A stretch of 64,000 nt of DNA from Bog-105 sp965277435 (GTDB taxonomy: Bacteria > Acidobacteriota > Terriglobia > Bryobacterales > Bryobacteraceae), in contig OZ255821.1 of NCBI GenBank assembly GCA_965277435.1, positions 4,402,001 through 4,466,000 on the forward strand. The letters run 5' to 3'. Numbering within the stretch: position 1 is the first letter of the stretch; every line of letters begins with the position of its first letter. The notes under the pieces are model-generated. The model did not search any database, was not told the DNA's origin, and saw only the letters and a program-made list of their open reading frames with translations. This document shows, in pieces, positions 36,534 to 45,683 of this stretch. The position numbers were made by a program, and so were the translations under genes.

Positions 36534-37337
36534 ATGGACCCGGCCTCGACCAGCCTGGAAGATCGCTTGGCAGCGGCCGAGCGCCGTATTGCCGAACTGG
36601 AACGTGATCACTCCGGTTGCGTAGAGGAATTATCTTCTGTGCGGCTGGAGGCTGAAGAGCGTAGTGCTGATGCCCAGGCTTCGCGCGACGAATTGCAATA
36701 TTTCGTCTACGCCGCCAGTCACGATTTGCAGCAACCGCTGCGCGCTATTGGCACGCATGCTCAACTGCTGCAGCGCCAGTTTCCGGAGAATGCAGAGGCT
36801 AAAGAGTTCACCGACGTCATTATTGACGGCGCCACTCAGATGAACACGCTCATTACCGATCTGCTCAAGTACTCCCGGATCGGCAGCGCTGCGAATCAGA
36901 AGTCGATACATCTGAATGCTTCGGTTCAGTGGGCGTTGTTCAACCTAGCCAAGGCTATCGAACAATCGGGAGCGAAAGTCACCTTGCAGGATTTGCCGGA
37001 GGTCTTCGCCGACGAAACGCAGCTGGCGACAGTGTTCGAGCATATCGTCAGCAATGCCATCAAATACCGCGGCGGTGATCCGCCGGAAGTGAAAATCGCC
37101 AGTGAAGTCGACGGTGATTTCCATTTGATTTCTGTGCAGGACAATGGGGTCGGCATCAAGAGCGAGTACCACGAGAAAGTTTTCGAGCCTTTTAAACGTC
37201 TGCATTCGAAAGACATTCCTGGCAGCGGTCTGGGGTTGTCGATCTGCCGCAAGATCGTGCGAGCGCATCGCGGCAAGATTTGGGTGGAAAGCGACGGGGC
37301 GAACGGTTCGCTGGTGAAATTCACCATCCCGGTTTAG
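36534..37337 (+). CDS. Orphan sensor histidine kinase (phytochrome-like HWE/HisKA type)
   Basis: A coiled coil (LEDRLAAAERRIAELERD) is followed by the H box AASHDLQQPLRAIGTHAQLL, then the N box VFEHIVSNAIKYRGGD, the G1 box VQDNGVGI and the G2 box GSGLGLSICRKIV. There is no sensor domain or transmembrane segment, and no response regulator is nearby. It starts 5 bp after the M3 peptidase stop and probably ends that transcript. Confidence 0.88.
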   Translation: MDPASTSLEDRLAAAERRIAELERDHSGCVEELSSVRLEAEERSADAQASRDELQYFVYAASHDLQQPLRAIGTHAQLLQRQFPENAEAKEFTDVIIDGATQMNTLITDLLKYSRIGSAANQKSIHLNASVQWALFNLAKAIEQSGAKVTLQDLPEVFADETQLATVFEHIVSNAIKYRGGDPPEVKIASEVDGDFHLISVQDNGVGIKSEYHEKVFEPFKRLHSKDIPGSGLGLSICRKIVRAHRGKIWVESDGANGSLVKFTIPV

Positions 37338-37468
37338 CATTCCGCTGGCTGATACAACCCAGCCTGGTGCATTTCCACCATCTCTAGCTCCCCGCTGCTG
37401 CCATAAGAGCCATTGAAAGCAACAGATTAGCGAGTGGTGCTCAACGTGTATGCAAACAGCACGAGATT

Positions 37469-39565
37469 ATGTTTCGCGGCTTCACGACGATGCTGGTTGC
37501 TTTTGCGGTGGCGATGTTCGCATTGAACCCCGCCGTGGATGCCCAGTGGCCGACTGTACAGCAACAGCCACAAGAGCAGCAGCCAGCGCCGCAGTATCCC
37601 GGCGCGGACCAGAATCAAGGCCAGGATCCGAATCAAGGGCCTGCCTCCGCGCCCGCGCCTCAGAATGATCAGCAGGAGGCGGCAGCGGATCAGAAACATG
37701 GCATAGCGCGCATCAGCGTAGTGCAAGGCGATGTCAATGTCCGCCGCGCCGATGGCGCGGACTTAACGGCGGCGGTAATCAACGCGCCCCTGGCTTCGCA
37801 AGATCATCTGCAGACAGGTGATGGCTCACGCGCCGAAATCGAGTTCGATTCGGCCAACCTGCTGCGTCTGGCGCCCAATTCCGACGTGGGGCTGGCCGAT
37901 CTCGAATACCATCGCTATCAGATTCAGGTTGGCGTCGGGACGGTGATCTACCGCGTATTACGCGCCTCGGATGCGCAAGTGGAAGTCGATACGCCGAGTG
38001 TGGGATTCCGGCCGCTGGGCGAGGGCGAGTTCCGTATTTCGGTGCTGGACGACGGCACCAGTGAAATTACGGCCCGCTCCGGGGAAGCCGAAATTTTCGG
38101 CCCGCGCGGCTCGCAACGTGTCCCGCAGGGTCAAACTGTGCTGGTCCGCGGCAATCCCAGCGATCCTGAATTTCAGAACACCAGCGAGGTTGCGCCAGAT
38201 CAGTTCGATGCCTGGAGCAATCAGCGGGATAGCGAACTTTCGAGTTCCCAGGCGTATCGTTATGTCAGTCCCGACGTAGGCGGCGCGGACGATCTCGATC
38301 GCTACGGCAACTGGGTGCCTTCTGAATATGGGCAAGTCTGGACCCCGCAATCTGAATCGCCCGACTGGTCTCCCTATAGCACCGGACAGTGGACCTGGCA
38401 GAATTATTACGGCTGGACCTGGGTCGATACCGCGCCGTGGGGATGGGCGCCATATCATTACGGCCGCTGGTTTCGCAATGGCGGTTATGGGTGGTGCTGG
38501 TATCCGGGCGGCCCGCGGGCTTCGTTCGGCTGGAGCCCCGCTGTGGTGGGTTTCTTCGGCTGGGGCGGCTTTGGTGTGGGTGTTGGCTTAGGTGGTTTGG
38601 GATGGGTGGCTTTAGCGCCGTTTGAGGGCTTCCAGCGGTGGTGGGGTTCGGGATTTTATGGGCGCGGCTACGGTGGTCCCGGCTGGTATGGGCGGGGCGG
38701 CTACGGCAATTTCGTCCGCAATGTGGATATCACCCGTGTGTACCGCAACGCCGCGTTTCGCGGAGGCGCCATCACGGCCGGCTACAACAATTTTGGCGGC
38801 CCGCACCAGCACTTTGTGTCGGCGAATCGCAGCCAGTTGACGAACGTGAACTCGTTCCGAGGCGGTCAGCTTCCCTTGACACCAAACCGCGCCAGTATGC
38901 AGTTCTCGAACCGGACTGTGACGGCCAATCCGCGTTTGAGCTCGGCCTCGAACCGGCAGTTCTTTCAAAGCTCCCGCTTTAGCGGTGGCCAGAATAACGC
39001 GAATCGTTCTGCAGGTACGAACCGCTATTCGGGCGTCCACGGCTATTCAGGAGCGACTAACACATCGCGCCCGGCTGTGCAGGCCAACCGTCCTTCGTCG
39101 AGTAGCGGGTGGCAGCGATTTGGCGATCCCGGCCGCAACAGCGGAGCTCTACGCCAGGGCTTTACGGGATCGAATGGTTCGGAACCGAGCGGATGGCATT
39201 CCTTTGGGCAGCCGCAGCGTTCGACGCCTTCCGCGCCTCGTTCTTATACACCGAGCCAGTCGGGTTCGCGCTTCGGCGCTCCCACTTACAACGCTCCGCG
39301 CTATAACGCGCCAGCGCAGAATTATCGGGCACCGCAATACAGCGCGCCCCGGCAATCGAGCGCACCTAGCTATAACGCGCCGCGGTCGAACACCGGAAGC
39401 AGCGCTCCGCATTACAGTGCTCCCCGTTACAGCCAACTGGCACACGCCCCCTCTGGCGGTGGCGGTGGCGATCACGGTGGCGGAGGATCGTCATCGGGCG
39501 GCGGGCATAGCAGCGGTGGCGGCGGTGGTCATAGCGGAGGCGGAGGCGGCGGCCATCACCGCTGA
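37469..39565 (+). CDS. FecR-domain protein with aromatic YXWGXW-like region and Gly/His-rich tail
   Basis: After a signal peptide (TTMLVAFAVAMFALNPAVDA) there is a Gln/Pro-rich spacer, then a FecR beta domain (GIARISVVQGDVNVRRADGA; LLRLAPNSDVGLADLEYHRY). The middle is rich in Trp, Tyr and Gly (WTPQSESPDWSPYSTGQWTW; GWAPYHYGRWFRNGGYGWCW). A low-complexity region of Ser/Asn/Arg and repeated YNAPRYNAP units follows, ending in GGGGG/HSGG blocks and a His-rich terminus. FecR-type proteins in this phylum usually lack a sigma factor. The final part may bind metal or the cell surface. Confidence 0.85.
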   Translation: MFRGFTTMLVAFAVAMFALNPAVDAQWPTVQQQPQEQQPAPQYPGADQNQGQDPNQGPASAPAPQNDQQEAAADQKHGIARISVVQGDVNVRRADGADLTAAVINAPLASQDHLQTGDGSRAEIEFDSANLLRLAPNSDVGLADLEYHRYQIQVGVGTVIYRVLRASDAQVEVDTPSVGFRPLGEGEFRISVLDDGTSEITARSGEAEIFGPRGSQRVPQGQTVLVRGNPSDPEFQNTSEVAPDQFDAWSNQRDSELSSSQAYRYVSPDVGGADDLDRYGNWVPSEYGQVWTPQSESPDWSPYSTGQWTWQNYYGWTWVDTAPWGWAPYHYGRWFRNGGYGWCWYPGGPRASFGWSPAVVGFFGWGGFGVGVGLGGLGWVALAPFEGFQRWWGSGFYGRGYGGPGWYGRGGYGNFVRNVDITRVYRNAAFRGGAITAGYNNFGGPHQHFVSANRSQLTNVNSFRGGQLPLTPNRASMQFSNRTVTANPRLSSASNRQFFQSSRFSGGQNNANRSAGTNRYSGVHGYSGATNTSRPAVQANRPSSSSGWQRFGDPGRNSGALRQGFTGSNGSEPSGWHSFGQPQRSTPSAPRSYTPSQSGSRFGAPTYNAPRYNAPAQNYRAPQYSAPRQSSAPSYNAPRSNTGSSAPHYSAPRYSQLAHAPSGGGGGDHGGGGSSSGGGHSSGGGGGHSGGGGGGHHR

Positions 39566-39591
39566 TTGCTCCCCAACAAAGTTTCCTTCAC

Positions 39592-39630
39592 CCGCTCCGG
39601 CCACCTGACAGGGCTGGAGCGGCCTTTTTT
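39592..39630 (+). terminator. Rho-independent terminator after the FecR/YXWGXW gene
   Basis: The stem CCGCTCCGGCC (39592-39602) pairs with GGCTGGAGCGG (39612-39622), with one G-T wobble, and CC plus a T6 run follows. It lies 27 bp after the stop. Confidence 0.85.
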
Positions 39631-40976
39631 CAAAAATTAGAAAACCCAGCGCGTTCGAGTCCGTGCTGCGCCTCCGGATTTTTCATGAAGGTGTCCCACA
39701 CAAATCCGGTGCGTAAATTTTCCGCCATCAACATCGATATGCCCGTATCGATGGCAATCACATCGGTGTCGTACCAGTTCGTCAGCGGATTGAAGGCATT
39801 TACGAAACCGTACTTGCTCCACGCCCTTGCCCCGTAACGGCTCCGCATGTTCTTCAGCACTCGCAACGTTTCTCTGGGCAGAAAGGGCAGGGAACCGGCG
39901 GCCGCGCTCGGCACCACAGTCCCGTCAATCGGTCCAATTTCCGGTGGACCACCCCACACCACATAACCATGTTCGGAGTCGGACGCGGTAATGCCCCAAA
40001 GATCCTCGCTGTAGTCGGCAAACCGGCCGTGCAGTTCGAGGCAAAAGCGCCGGTGCACCTCTGTTGCGATGATGGAGTTCTTGAAATAGTCGATGTACTC
40101 GTCCTGCTTGCCGCGGAAGTCAAACCAGGCCTGCGAATACTGATGCACAAAAAGCGGCGCGAAGGAACCGATGTAGCGCATGCCTTCGTACTCGAAGGTG
40201 GTTCGCTTCCAGGCTTTCCAGGCGTCAATGGGAAGCGGATAGCGGGAGGAGCCGAGGCCCAGCAGGTACATCATCATCAGTTCGCTGTAATAATCCCAGC
40301 GATACGGCAAAAAGCCGTTCTCGGGCGACCAGCCGTGCGGCAATAGCGACGTGTCTTCCGATAACCATGTCCATTCGACGCGGTTATAAATATCGGAAGC
40401 CAGGTGGGTGATTTGCGGGCTTTTGAAATGTTGGCGGCAGGTAAGGACTCCGCACAGCAAAAGCGCGGTATCGATGGACGATACTTCAGAATCCCAGATG
40501 CGTTCGCCAGTCTGTGCGTTGGCAAAATGATAGAAGAAGCCGCGGTGGTTCAGCATTTTCTCCCAAAGGAAGCGCAACGTGGTGATCACACGCTCGCGCG
40601 CATCGGCCAGCGAAATGTAGCCGCGGCGCTCGCCAATGCAAAGGGCGGTCAAACCGAAACCGGTAGCCGCTATGCTGGCAACTATGGAGTGATCGGGCTG
40701 GTTGACACTAGCGCGGTCTTTGATCAGCCCGGTCTGAGTATTGGCTTGTTCCCAAAAGAACTGGAAGTTTGCTTTTTCCATTTCTTCCAGCAATTGTTCT
40801 TCGTCGGATGCTAGAACAGTGGCCGAGAACTCTGGTGAAACAACCACTGGCTGTGTCTGTTGAGCAAAGGCAGAGACGATGGATGGGCCAGTCGCCGTGG
40901 TCGCGAGCAGGCTGCGGAGCAGAGTGCGGCGAGAGAAATCGTTCAGGTAAATATTTTTCAATTTGAAACTCAACAA
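39630..40976 (-). CDS. Tat-exported glucoamylase-like protein (glycoamylase-like family)
   Basis: A twin-arginine leader (FSRRTLLRSLLATTATG) is followed by a single helical catalytic domain of the glycoamylase-like group: LLEEMEKANFQFFWEQANTQ, GLIKDRASVNQPD, IVASIAATGFGLTALCIGER, IWDSEVSSIDTALLLCG and WGITASDSEHGYVVWGGPP. The length (448 residues) fits. This group includes beta-1,2-glucan-cleaving and related enzymes, so the substrate is not certain. It is convergent with the FecR gene and shares its terminator region. Confidence 0.85.
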   Translation of the reverse strand: MLSFKLKNIYLNDFSRRTLLRSLLATTATGPSIVSAFAQQTQPVVVSPEFSATVLASDEEQLLEEMEKANFQFFWEQANTQTGLIKDRASVNQPDHSIVASIAATGFGLTALCIGERRGYISLADARERVITTLRFLWEKMLNHRGFFYHFANAQTGERIWDSEVSSIDTALLLCGVLTCRQHFKSPQITHLASDIYNRVEWTWLSEDTSLLPHGWSPENGFLPYRWDYYSELMMMYLLGLGSSRYPLPIDAWKAWKRTTFEYEGMRYIGSFAPLFVHQYSQAWFDFRGKQDEYIDYFKNSIIATEVHRRFCLELHGRFADYSEDLWGITASDSEHGYVVWGGPPEIGPIDGTVVPSAAAGSLPFLPRETLRVLKNMRSRYGARAWSKYGFVNAFNPLTNWYDTDVIAIDTGISMLMAENLRTGFVWDTFMKNPEAQHGLERAGFSNF

Positions 40977-41092
40977 AAAGGGAACCGGCCAGTCTTACTA
41001 GTGGCATCCCAAAATAGAGGAGCAGCCTCTCTGAGATGACGGGCGAAGAGCGCAAGAGCTACTTCAATCATAAAATTTGAGCATGGGGAGAG

Positions 41093-42103
41093 ATGACGGG
41101 GACACAGAAATTTTCGATTTGGGCAGCGCTGGTGCTGGTAGCTGGGGTCGCGGTTGCTGCTTATTTTTTCGTCAAAAGCCGTCCTCCAATGCTGCCGCCT
41201 CCACCGGTTCAAATGAGCGGCGTGGTGTTGATGCAGGATAGTGACCCCAAGAATCAGTTGCCTATTACCGGGGCGACAGTGCGAGCCGCGCGAGACGGTG
41301 TCGCAGACGAAACTAAGTCCGACTCCTCCGGACTCTTTCACGTGACTCTGCCGGCGTCACCGGAGCGCAAAGTGCAGGACCCGACCACGCTGACCTTCAC
41401 GCGCGAGGGCTATCAACCGCTTGAAATCACGGTGAACGATCCTCACAAGCTTTTTCTAGCGCGGTTGACCGCCATTCCGAAACCTGAGAAACCAGTTCAG
41501 AAACAGAAAGAGACGCTCATTGAGAATGTCCGTGTTCGCTATTCGGAGAAGGCCTCGTTTACTTCCGATTCCGGAACACTGGTGAAACCGCTCGAAGTTC
41601 CCAACACCAGTACCGTTCCCTGTAACCTGCATTTGCCGTGTTCGCCAGATGGAAGGTGGAAGGCCACACTCCAACCCTTCTCGATCGATGCTCCGGGCAA
41701 TGAATTTCGCAATATCCGCATCTCTTGCATTGCCGGACCTTGTCCCTTCAGTAAAATTCAATCGCAACAGCTGGTCAACAACGGACACACCCTGAAGTTA
41801 GCGATTTTGAACTGGTCTGACACTGTTACCTATCTACTGGAAGCGGAGATCAGCCGCACGGTAGTGAGCGATATGGTGCGTGAGTCTTATCCGGTGATCT
41901 TCGGCTCGAGCATGAGCTTCACCCTGCCGGCGAGCGCACAGGGTTTGAGCCTTGAAGCCGAGCAGGGCGGTCAAGGAAACATTGTGTTTCCACTCGGCCC
42001 CGAGTTGAAGTTGTCCTGGGCGTTCTGCAGCGAAAGAGGCATGCAGAATAATGCGCGATTCTATCGCTGCGATCTAAAGCCCGGCTTCCGGTTTAAGCAA
42101 TAG
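41093..42103 (+). CDS. Membrane-anchored CnaB/carboxypeptidase-regulatory-like protein
   Basis: An N-terminal membrane anchor (IWAALVLVAGVAVAAYFFV) is followed by a proline-rich linker (PPMLPPPPVQ) and a CnaB-like domain (ITGATVRAARDGVADETKSD; REGYQPLEITVNDPHKLFLA). The C-terminal 200 residues hold several cysteines (TVPCNLHLPC; ISCIAGPCPF) and match nothing I can name. It is likely periplasmic or anchored to the inner membrane. Monocistronic. Confidence 0.7.
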   Translation: MTGTQKFSIWAALVLVAGVAVAAYFFVKSRPPMLPPPPVQMSGVVLMQDSDPKNQLPITGATVRAARDGVADETKSDSSGLFHVTLPASPERKVQDPTTLTFTREGYQPLEITVNDPHKLFLARLTAIPKPEKPVQKQKETLIENVRVRYSEKASFTSDSGTLVKPLEVPNTSTVPCNLHLPCSPDGRWKATLQPFSIDAPGNEFRNIRISCIAGPCPFSKIQSQQLVNNGHTLKLAILNWSDTVTYLLEAEISRTVVSDMVRESYPVIFGSSMSFTLPASAQGLSLEAEQGGQGNIVFPLGPELKLSWAFCSERGMQNNARFYRCDLKPGFRFKQ

Positions 42104-42163
42104 CAACGGTTACAGCTCTGCAAGAGCAAAGCGGGAGTTGGTGCGAGTGAAGTCAGAAGTTAT

Positions 42164-42403
42164 CTAGCCCGCCGCCGCCTGTCTCACCTGCAACTCCGGT
42201 TCCGGGTCTCGCGACATCGCTTTGATCTGCGATAACTCGAATGCGTCCGTGTGCCCCTTGGTGCAAGTCAACTCAACTCTGCTGTATTTCGTTCCGCCAT
42301 TCTCCACGGTCTCAATGGGCAGTGGAAAATATACTGTATCGCCGCAGACCCTGCAGCGGAATGTTCCGTAGTCTTGCATGGTGCTTTCGCTCGTTTCCGT
42401 CAT
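42164..42403 (-). CDS. Small zinc-ribbon protein
   Basis: From ATG 42403 the 79 residues include FRCRVCGDTVYFPLPIETVE and ELTCTKGHTDAFEL, a CxxC...CxxGH arrangement that suggests one zinc ribbon. The upstream frame to 42445 overlaps the DinB-like gene, so I keep the shorter start. It lies 17 bp after that gene and may be co-transcribed. The function is unknown. Confidence 0.65.
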   Translation of the reverse strand: MTETSESTMQDYGTFRCRVCGDTVYFPLPIETVENGGTKYSRVELTCTKGHTDAFELSQIKAMSRDPEPELQVRQAAAG

Positions 42404-42419
42404 CGTTTGTTTACTATCG

Positions 42420-42938
42420 TTATTTTTCACTCGACGGGGGCACAATACCCTTGAGTCGCATGTAAACGCCCAATGCTGCGTATTGCTCCACGTCGTGTGT
42501 GGTGTTCCCCGCTAAGGTGCCGACCCGCGTCCTTTCGCCGCGTGGCGTTTTGATCATTTCGAGGGCATTTGCATCCGTGAGCGCGTCGTAAGCTTTGTCA
42601 CAGCGCTCAAAGGATGCCTGCAGTCCCGCTTGGATTTCTTTTTTGGTGGTGAACTGGGCGCCCCCTTCGCTGCCCCCCGGCGCTAGCGCACCGCAGGTAT
42701 GCGTCTGGGCCATAATCACGTGGCCTAAAACTTCCCCGAAGGTGCGCATCTCGGGCGTGGGTTTAAACGCCAGATCTTCTTCCGGTACCTTGCTTGCGGT
42801 GGCCAGCAGATTCTTCTTTACCGCCTCGTAAGCCCGCTTGGTTTCGGTCGATAGGGCGTTGCTTCCGGTCTGTGCCGAAACAGCGCTAACCGCAACCAGA
42901 AATATGACAGCCGGGAAACACTTCCGTTTCACCTTCAA
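42420..42938 (-). CDS. Secreted DinB-family protein
   Basis: A signal peptide (AVIFLVAVSAVSAQTG) precedes a four-helix DinB-like domain: YEAVKKNLLATASKVPEEDL, AFKPTPEMRTFGEVLGHVIM and HDVEQYAALGVYMRLKGIVP. The metal-site histidines (GHVIMAQTH and THDVEQYA) are present. DinB proteins act as thiol transferases or metal-dependent enzymes; exported versions are frequent in Acidobacteriota. Confidence 0.82.
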   Translation of the reverse strand: MKVKRKCFPAVIFLVAVSAVSAQTGSNALSTETKRAYEAVKKNLLATASKVPEEDLAFKPTPEMRTFGEVLGHVIMAQTHTCGALAPGGSEGGAQFTTKKEIQAGLQASFERCDKAYDALTDANALEMIKTPRGERTRVGTLAGNTTHDVEQYAALGVYMRLKGIVPPSSEK

Positions 42939-43062
42939 TAATCCTCCTTCGCGAGGAACAATTCTCTGTCATTCTAGCTGACGCTGGAAACTGTTGGTAG
43001 GGGTGTCAGATGCCCTGCCCTAGCCCTCTATGCTTCGAGCCGGGCGTGCTGACACAATTGCA

Positions 43063-45681
43063 TTACTCCTCGCGCAGCAGTGTCAAAGGATCGAGCGACA
43101 GCGCGCGCCGTTCGGGAATCCAGGTGGCGAGCAAGCCCAGTAGCGCCATGGCCAGCACGACGCGGGTCAAGACTAGCGGATCGCGTGACGTGGCCTGGTA
43201 GACGATGGAAGCCAGCACGCGGCTGGCTAGAATTCCCAGGACCAAGCCTGCTGCTGAACCGAAAGTGAGCAACCTGAAGGCGCGGCCTAACGCCGCTTGC
43301 AGTATTTCCTTACGCTGCGCGCCGAGAGCGAGGCGAATGCCTAATTCCTTGAGGCGTTTGCTGACCGAGTAGGCAGCCATGCCGAAGATGCCCGTGATGG
43401 ACAGCATTGCGCCCATTGCGCCCAGCACACCGAGAGCAATCGTCGCTACACGCGGACCAAACAGAACTGCATCCAATTCCTGGTAGCGCGTTTCGATGAA
43501 AACAGGCAGCGCTGCATCCAGCTGCCGCAGCCTGCTTCTTATGGATGCCTCCAGTTGCTGCGGATCAGGCAAGGTCCGCACCACCAGCCAAGTTTGGCTC
43601 GAGTGCGATTGTTGGATTGGAAAGAACATCGCCGGCTGTGGATCTTCAGTGAGGCTGTTATATTTTCCGTCTTCGACAATACCCACTACTTGTATGCGCG
43701 TTCCATCCGGCATTCGGTAATATCTGCCCATGGCGCTGGTAATGGATCCAAAAAGTTTGCGGGCAAATTCCCGATTGACGACCGCTACGCGCGGCGAGTT
43801 TTTGTCGTCGTGCCAGGTGAAACTCCTCCCCGACAACAATGCAGTCCCCGCCGCCCGGAAATAGCCGGGAGATATGTTGGACAAGGTGGCTTTAGCGGCG
43901 GCATTTGCCGGCCTTCGATCTGATGTATTGTCGGCGAATACGATTGAGTCGCCCGCGTCATCCAGTGGCAGTGCATCGGCCAAGCCCACAGACTCTACGC
44001 CGGGAATCGTCGTCACCGCATCGATCATGCGTCTTTGCATAGCAGACACTCGATCGCCGCTGTAACCTGCCATATTCAGGTCTGTATCGACCAGCATTGT
44101 GTTCCGTAATTCGAAACCGAAGTTGCCGCGCAGCGAGCGAACCAGCCCACGCACCGCCACCAAAGACGACGTGACCAGCACTGCGCAAACTGCAATTTGC
44201 AAAACCAGCAATAGGTCTCGGACAGACATCCGCCTACCAACTCTGCCGGCTGATCCCGACTTGATGACTTGATAGGGATCCGTGTGGAGTATCTGTCTTA
44301 GTGGAACCGCGCCAAAGAGGAATCCACTCGCTAAAGCCAGGAGCAAGGCTATTCCATAAACATGCCAGTCGGGGTTCATAGGCGTATGCACGGGAAAATT
44401 TCTAGGAAATGGCTGCCACACTCTTAGCCCGCGCAAGAGCAGTGCACTGCTCGCTACTCCGACAGCGCCTCCGGCCAGCGAAATCAGGAGCGCCTCGGTG
44501 AAGAGTTGCCGCACAATTCGATTGCGGCTCGATCCGAGCGCAAGTCGCAGGGCCACTTCGCGCGAACGGTCAGCGGCGCGCGCGGCAAATAAACTGCCCA
44601 GGTTGGCGCAGGCGGCCAGCAGAATTAACCCCGCCAGCAGCATCAATCCCGCCAGGAATGCTCGTACCGGACGGCCAAGACTATCGCCGAGGAGACTTGG
44701 CCGCGCTAAGGCAAAGGTTTTTTGGCTATCGTCTTTGGGATAACTCTTTTCCAGATAGGCGCCAATCGAGTTCAGATCGATAATTGCGTGTGCCGGAGTG
44801 ACTCCCGCCCTCAGGTGTCCCATCACCATGAAGATCCAACGGCTGCCGCGCGCTTTCAGGTCGCTCAATCCCTCCACCTGCTCCCGGTTGACCATCGGCG
44901 CAAAGAAATCGGGAGAAAAAAACAACAAGGTTCCCCGGAACTCGGGCGGCGCTACGCCGAGGATGGTGAAAGGATGTTTGTTGAGATGCACAGTACGTCC
45001 CACTACGCCACGATCATGCTGAAAATGGCTGCGCCAATAGGCGTAACTGAGCACGAGATAAGGCGCGCTGTTCGCGCCACGCTCGTCGGAGGCGTGGAAG
45101 AAACGGCCGAGGTACGGCTGAATCCGTAAAGCGTCGAAGTAGTTCCCACTTGCTTCCACGCCCCAGACACGAGATATACTTCCGCCGGTACCCAGCGCTG
45201 CTTGAGCCACATCATAAGCCGCCAGATCATCGAAGCTGCGGTTGCGATCGCGCAGGTCGAGATAGTCGGGATACGACTGAGTCGGGTCCTTATCGCTGGC
45301 ACGCTCGATTCCGTAGAGGCTCTGCGGCTGAGGCACATTGAGCGGGCGCAGGATCAGCGCATTCATTACACTAAAAACTACGGCGTTGGCGCCAATTGCC
45401 AAGGCCAAGGTTAGAACGGCGGTGATGGTGAAGCCGGGCGACTTGCGCAATGTGCGCAGGCTGAAGCGGAGGTCTTGTAGTAGGGTCTCGAGGAAAGTGC
45501 CGCCGAGCGATTCGCGGCATTCCTCTTTGAAGCGCGCATGACCGCCGAAATCGATGCGGGCGCGGCGTTCTCCTTTAAGGCCGGAGCGTTCCATATCGTC
45601 GGCGCGATGCTGGATGTGGGAGCGCAGTTCGTCCTCCATGTCGTCTGCCACGTGCGATCGATGAAAAAATGGGAACTTCAT
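43063..45681 (-). CDS. ADOP-family duplicated permease, fifth (last) of the array
   Basis: The layout is that of the acidobacterial duplicated orphan permease family. An N-terminal charged prefix (MEDELRSHIQHRADDMERSG) leads to a first membrane helix (FTITAVLTLALAIGANAVVF), a MacB-type periplasmic domain and FtsX helices around 340-480 (AFLAGLMLLAGLILLAACAN). A second periplasmic domain (IPGVESVGLADALPLDD) and a second FtsX block follow (VLGAMGAMLSITGIFGMAAY; LLGLLATWIPERRALSLDPL). The prefix is a few residues shorter than in its siblings (RSGLKGERRARIDF). No ATPase is encoded nearby. The start overlaps the SD in the preceding gene's tail. Confidence 0.92.
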   Translation of the reverse strand: MKFPFFHRSHVADDMEDELRSHIQHRADDMERSGLKGERRARIDFGGHARFKEECRESLGGTFLETLLQDLRFSLRTLRKSPGFTITAVLTLALAIGANAVVFSVMNALILRPLNVPQPQSLYGIERASDKDPTQSYPDYLDLRDRNRSFDDLAAYDVAQAALGTGGSISRVWGVEASGNYFDALRIQPYLGRFFHASDERGANSAPYLVLSYAYWRSHFQHDRGVVGRTVHLNKHPFTILGVAPPEFRGTLLFFSPDFFAPMVNREQVEGLSDLKARGSRWIFMVMGHLRAGVTPAHAIIDLNSIGAYLEKSYPKDDSQKTFALARPSLLGDSLGRPVRAFLAGLMLLAGLILLAACANLGSLFAARAADRSREVALRLALGSSRNRIVRQLFTEALLISLAGGAVGVASSALLLRGLRVWQPFPRNFPVHTPMNPDWHVYGIALLLALASGFLFGAVPLRQILHTDPYQVIKSGSAGRVGRRMSVRDLLLVLQIAVCAVLVTSSLVAVRGLVRSLRGNFGFELRNTMLVDTDLNMAGYSGDRVSAMQRRMIDAVTTIPGVESVGLADALPLDDAGDSIVFADNTSDRRPANAAAKATLSNISPGYFRAAGTALLSGRSFTWHDDKNSPRVAVVNREFARKLFGSITSAMGRYYRMPDGTRIQVVGIVEDGKYNSLTEDPQPAMFFPIQQSHSSQTWLVVRTLPDPQQLEASIRSRLRQLDAALPVFIETRYQELDAVLFGPRVATIALGVLGAMGAMLSITGIFGMAAYSVSKRLKELGIRLALGAQRKEILQAALGRAFRLLTFGSAAGLVLGILASRVLASIVYQATSRDPLVLTRVVLAMALLGLLATWIPERRALSLDPLTLLREE

Positions 45682-45683
45682 AG

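Noticed and set aside
39270..39440. CRISPR-like repeats (YNAP-coding units)
   Set aside because: The repeated GCTATAACGCGCC-like units are codons for a Tyr/Pro-rich protein region, not equal-length repeats with unique spacers.
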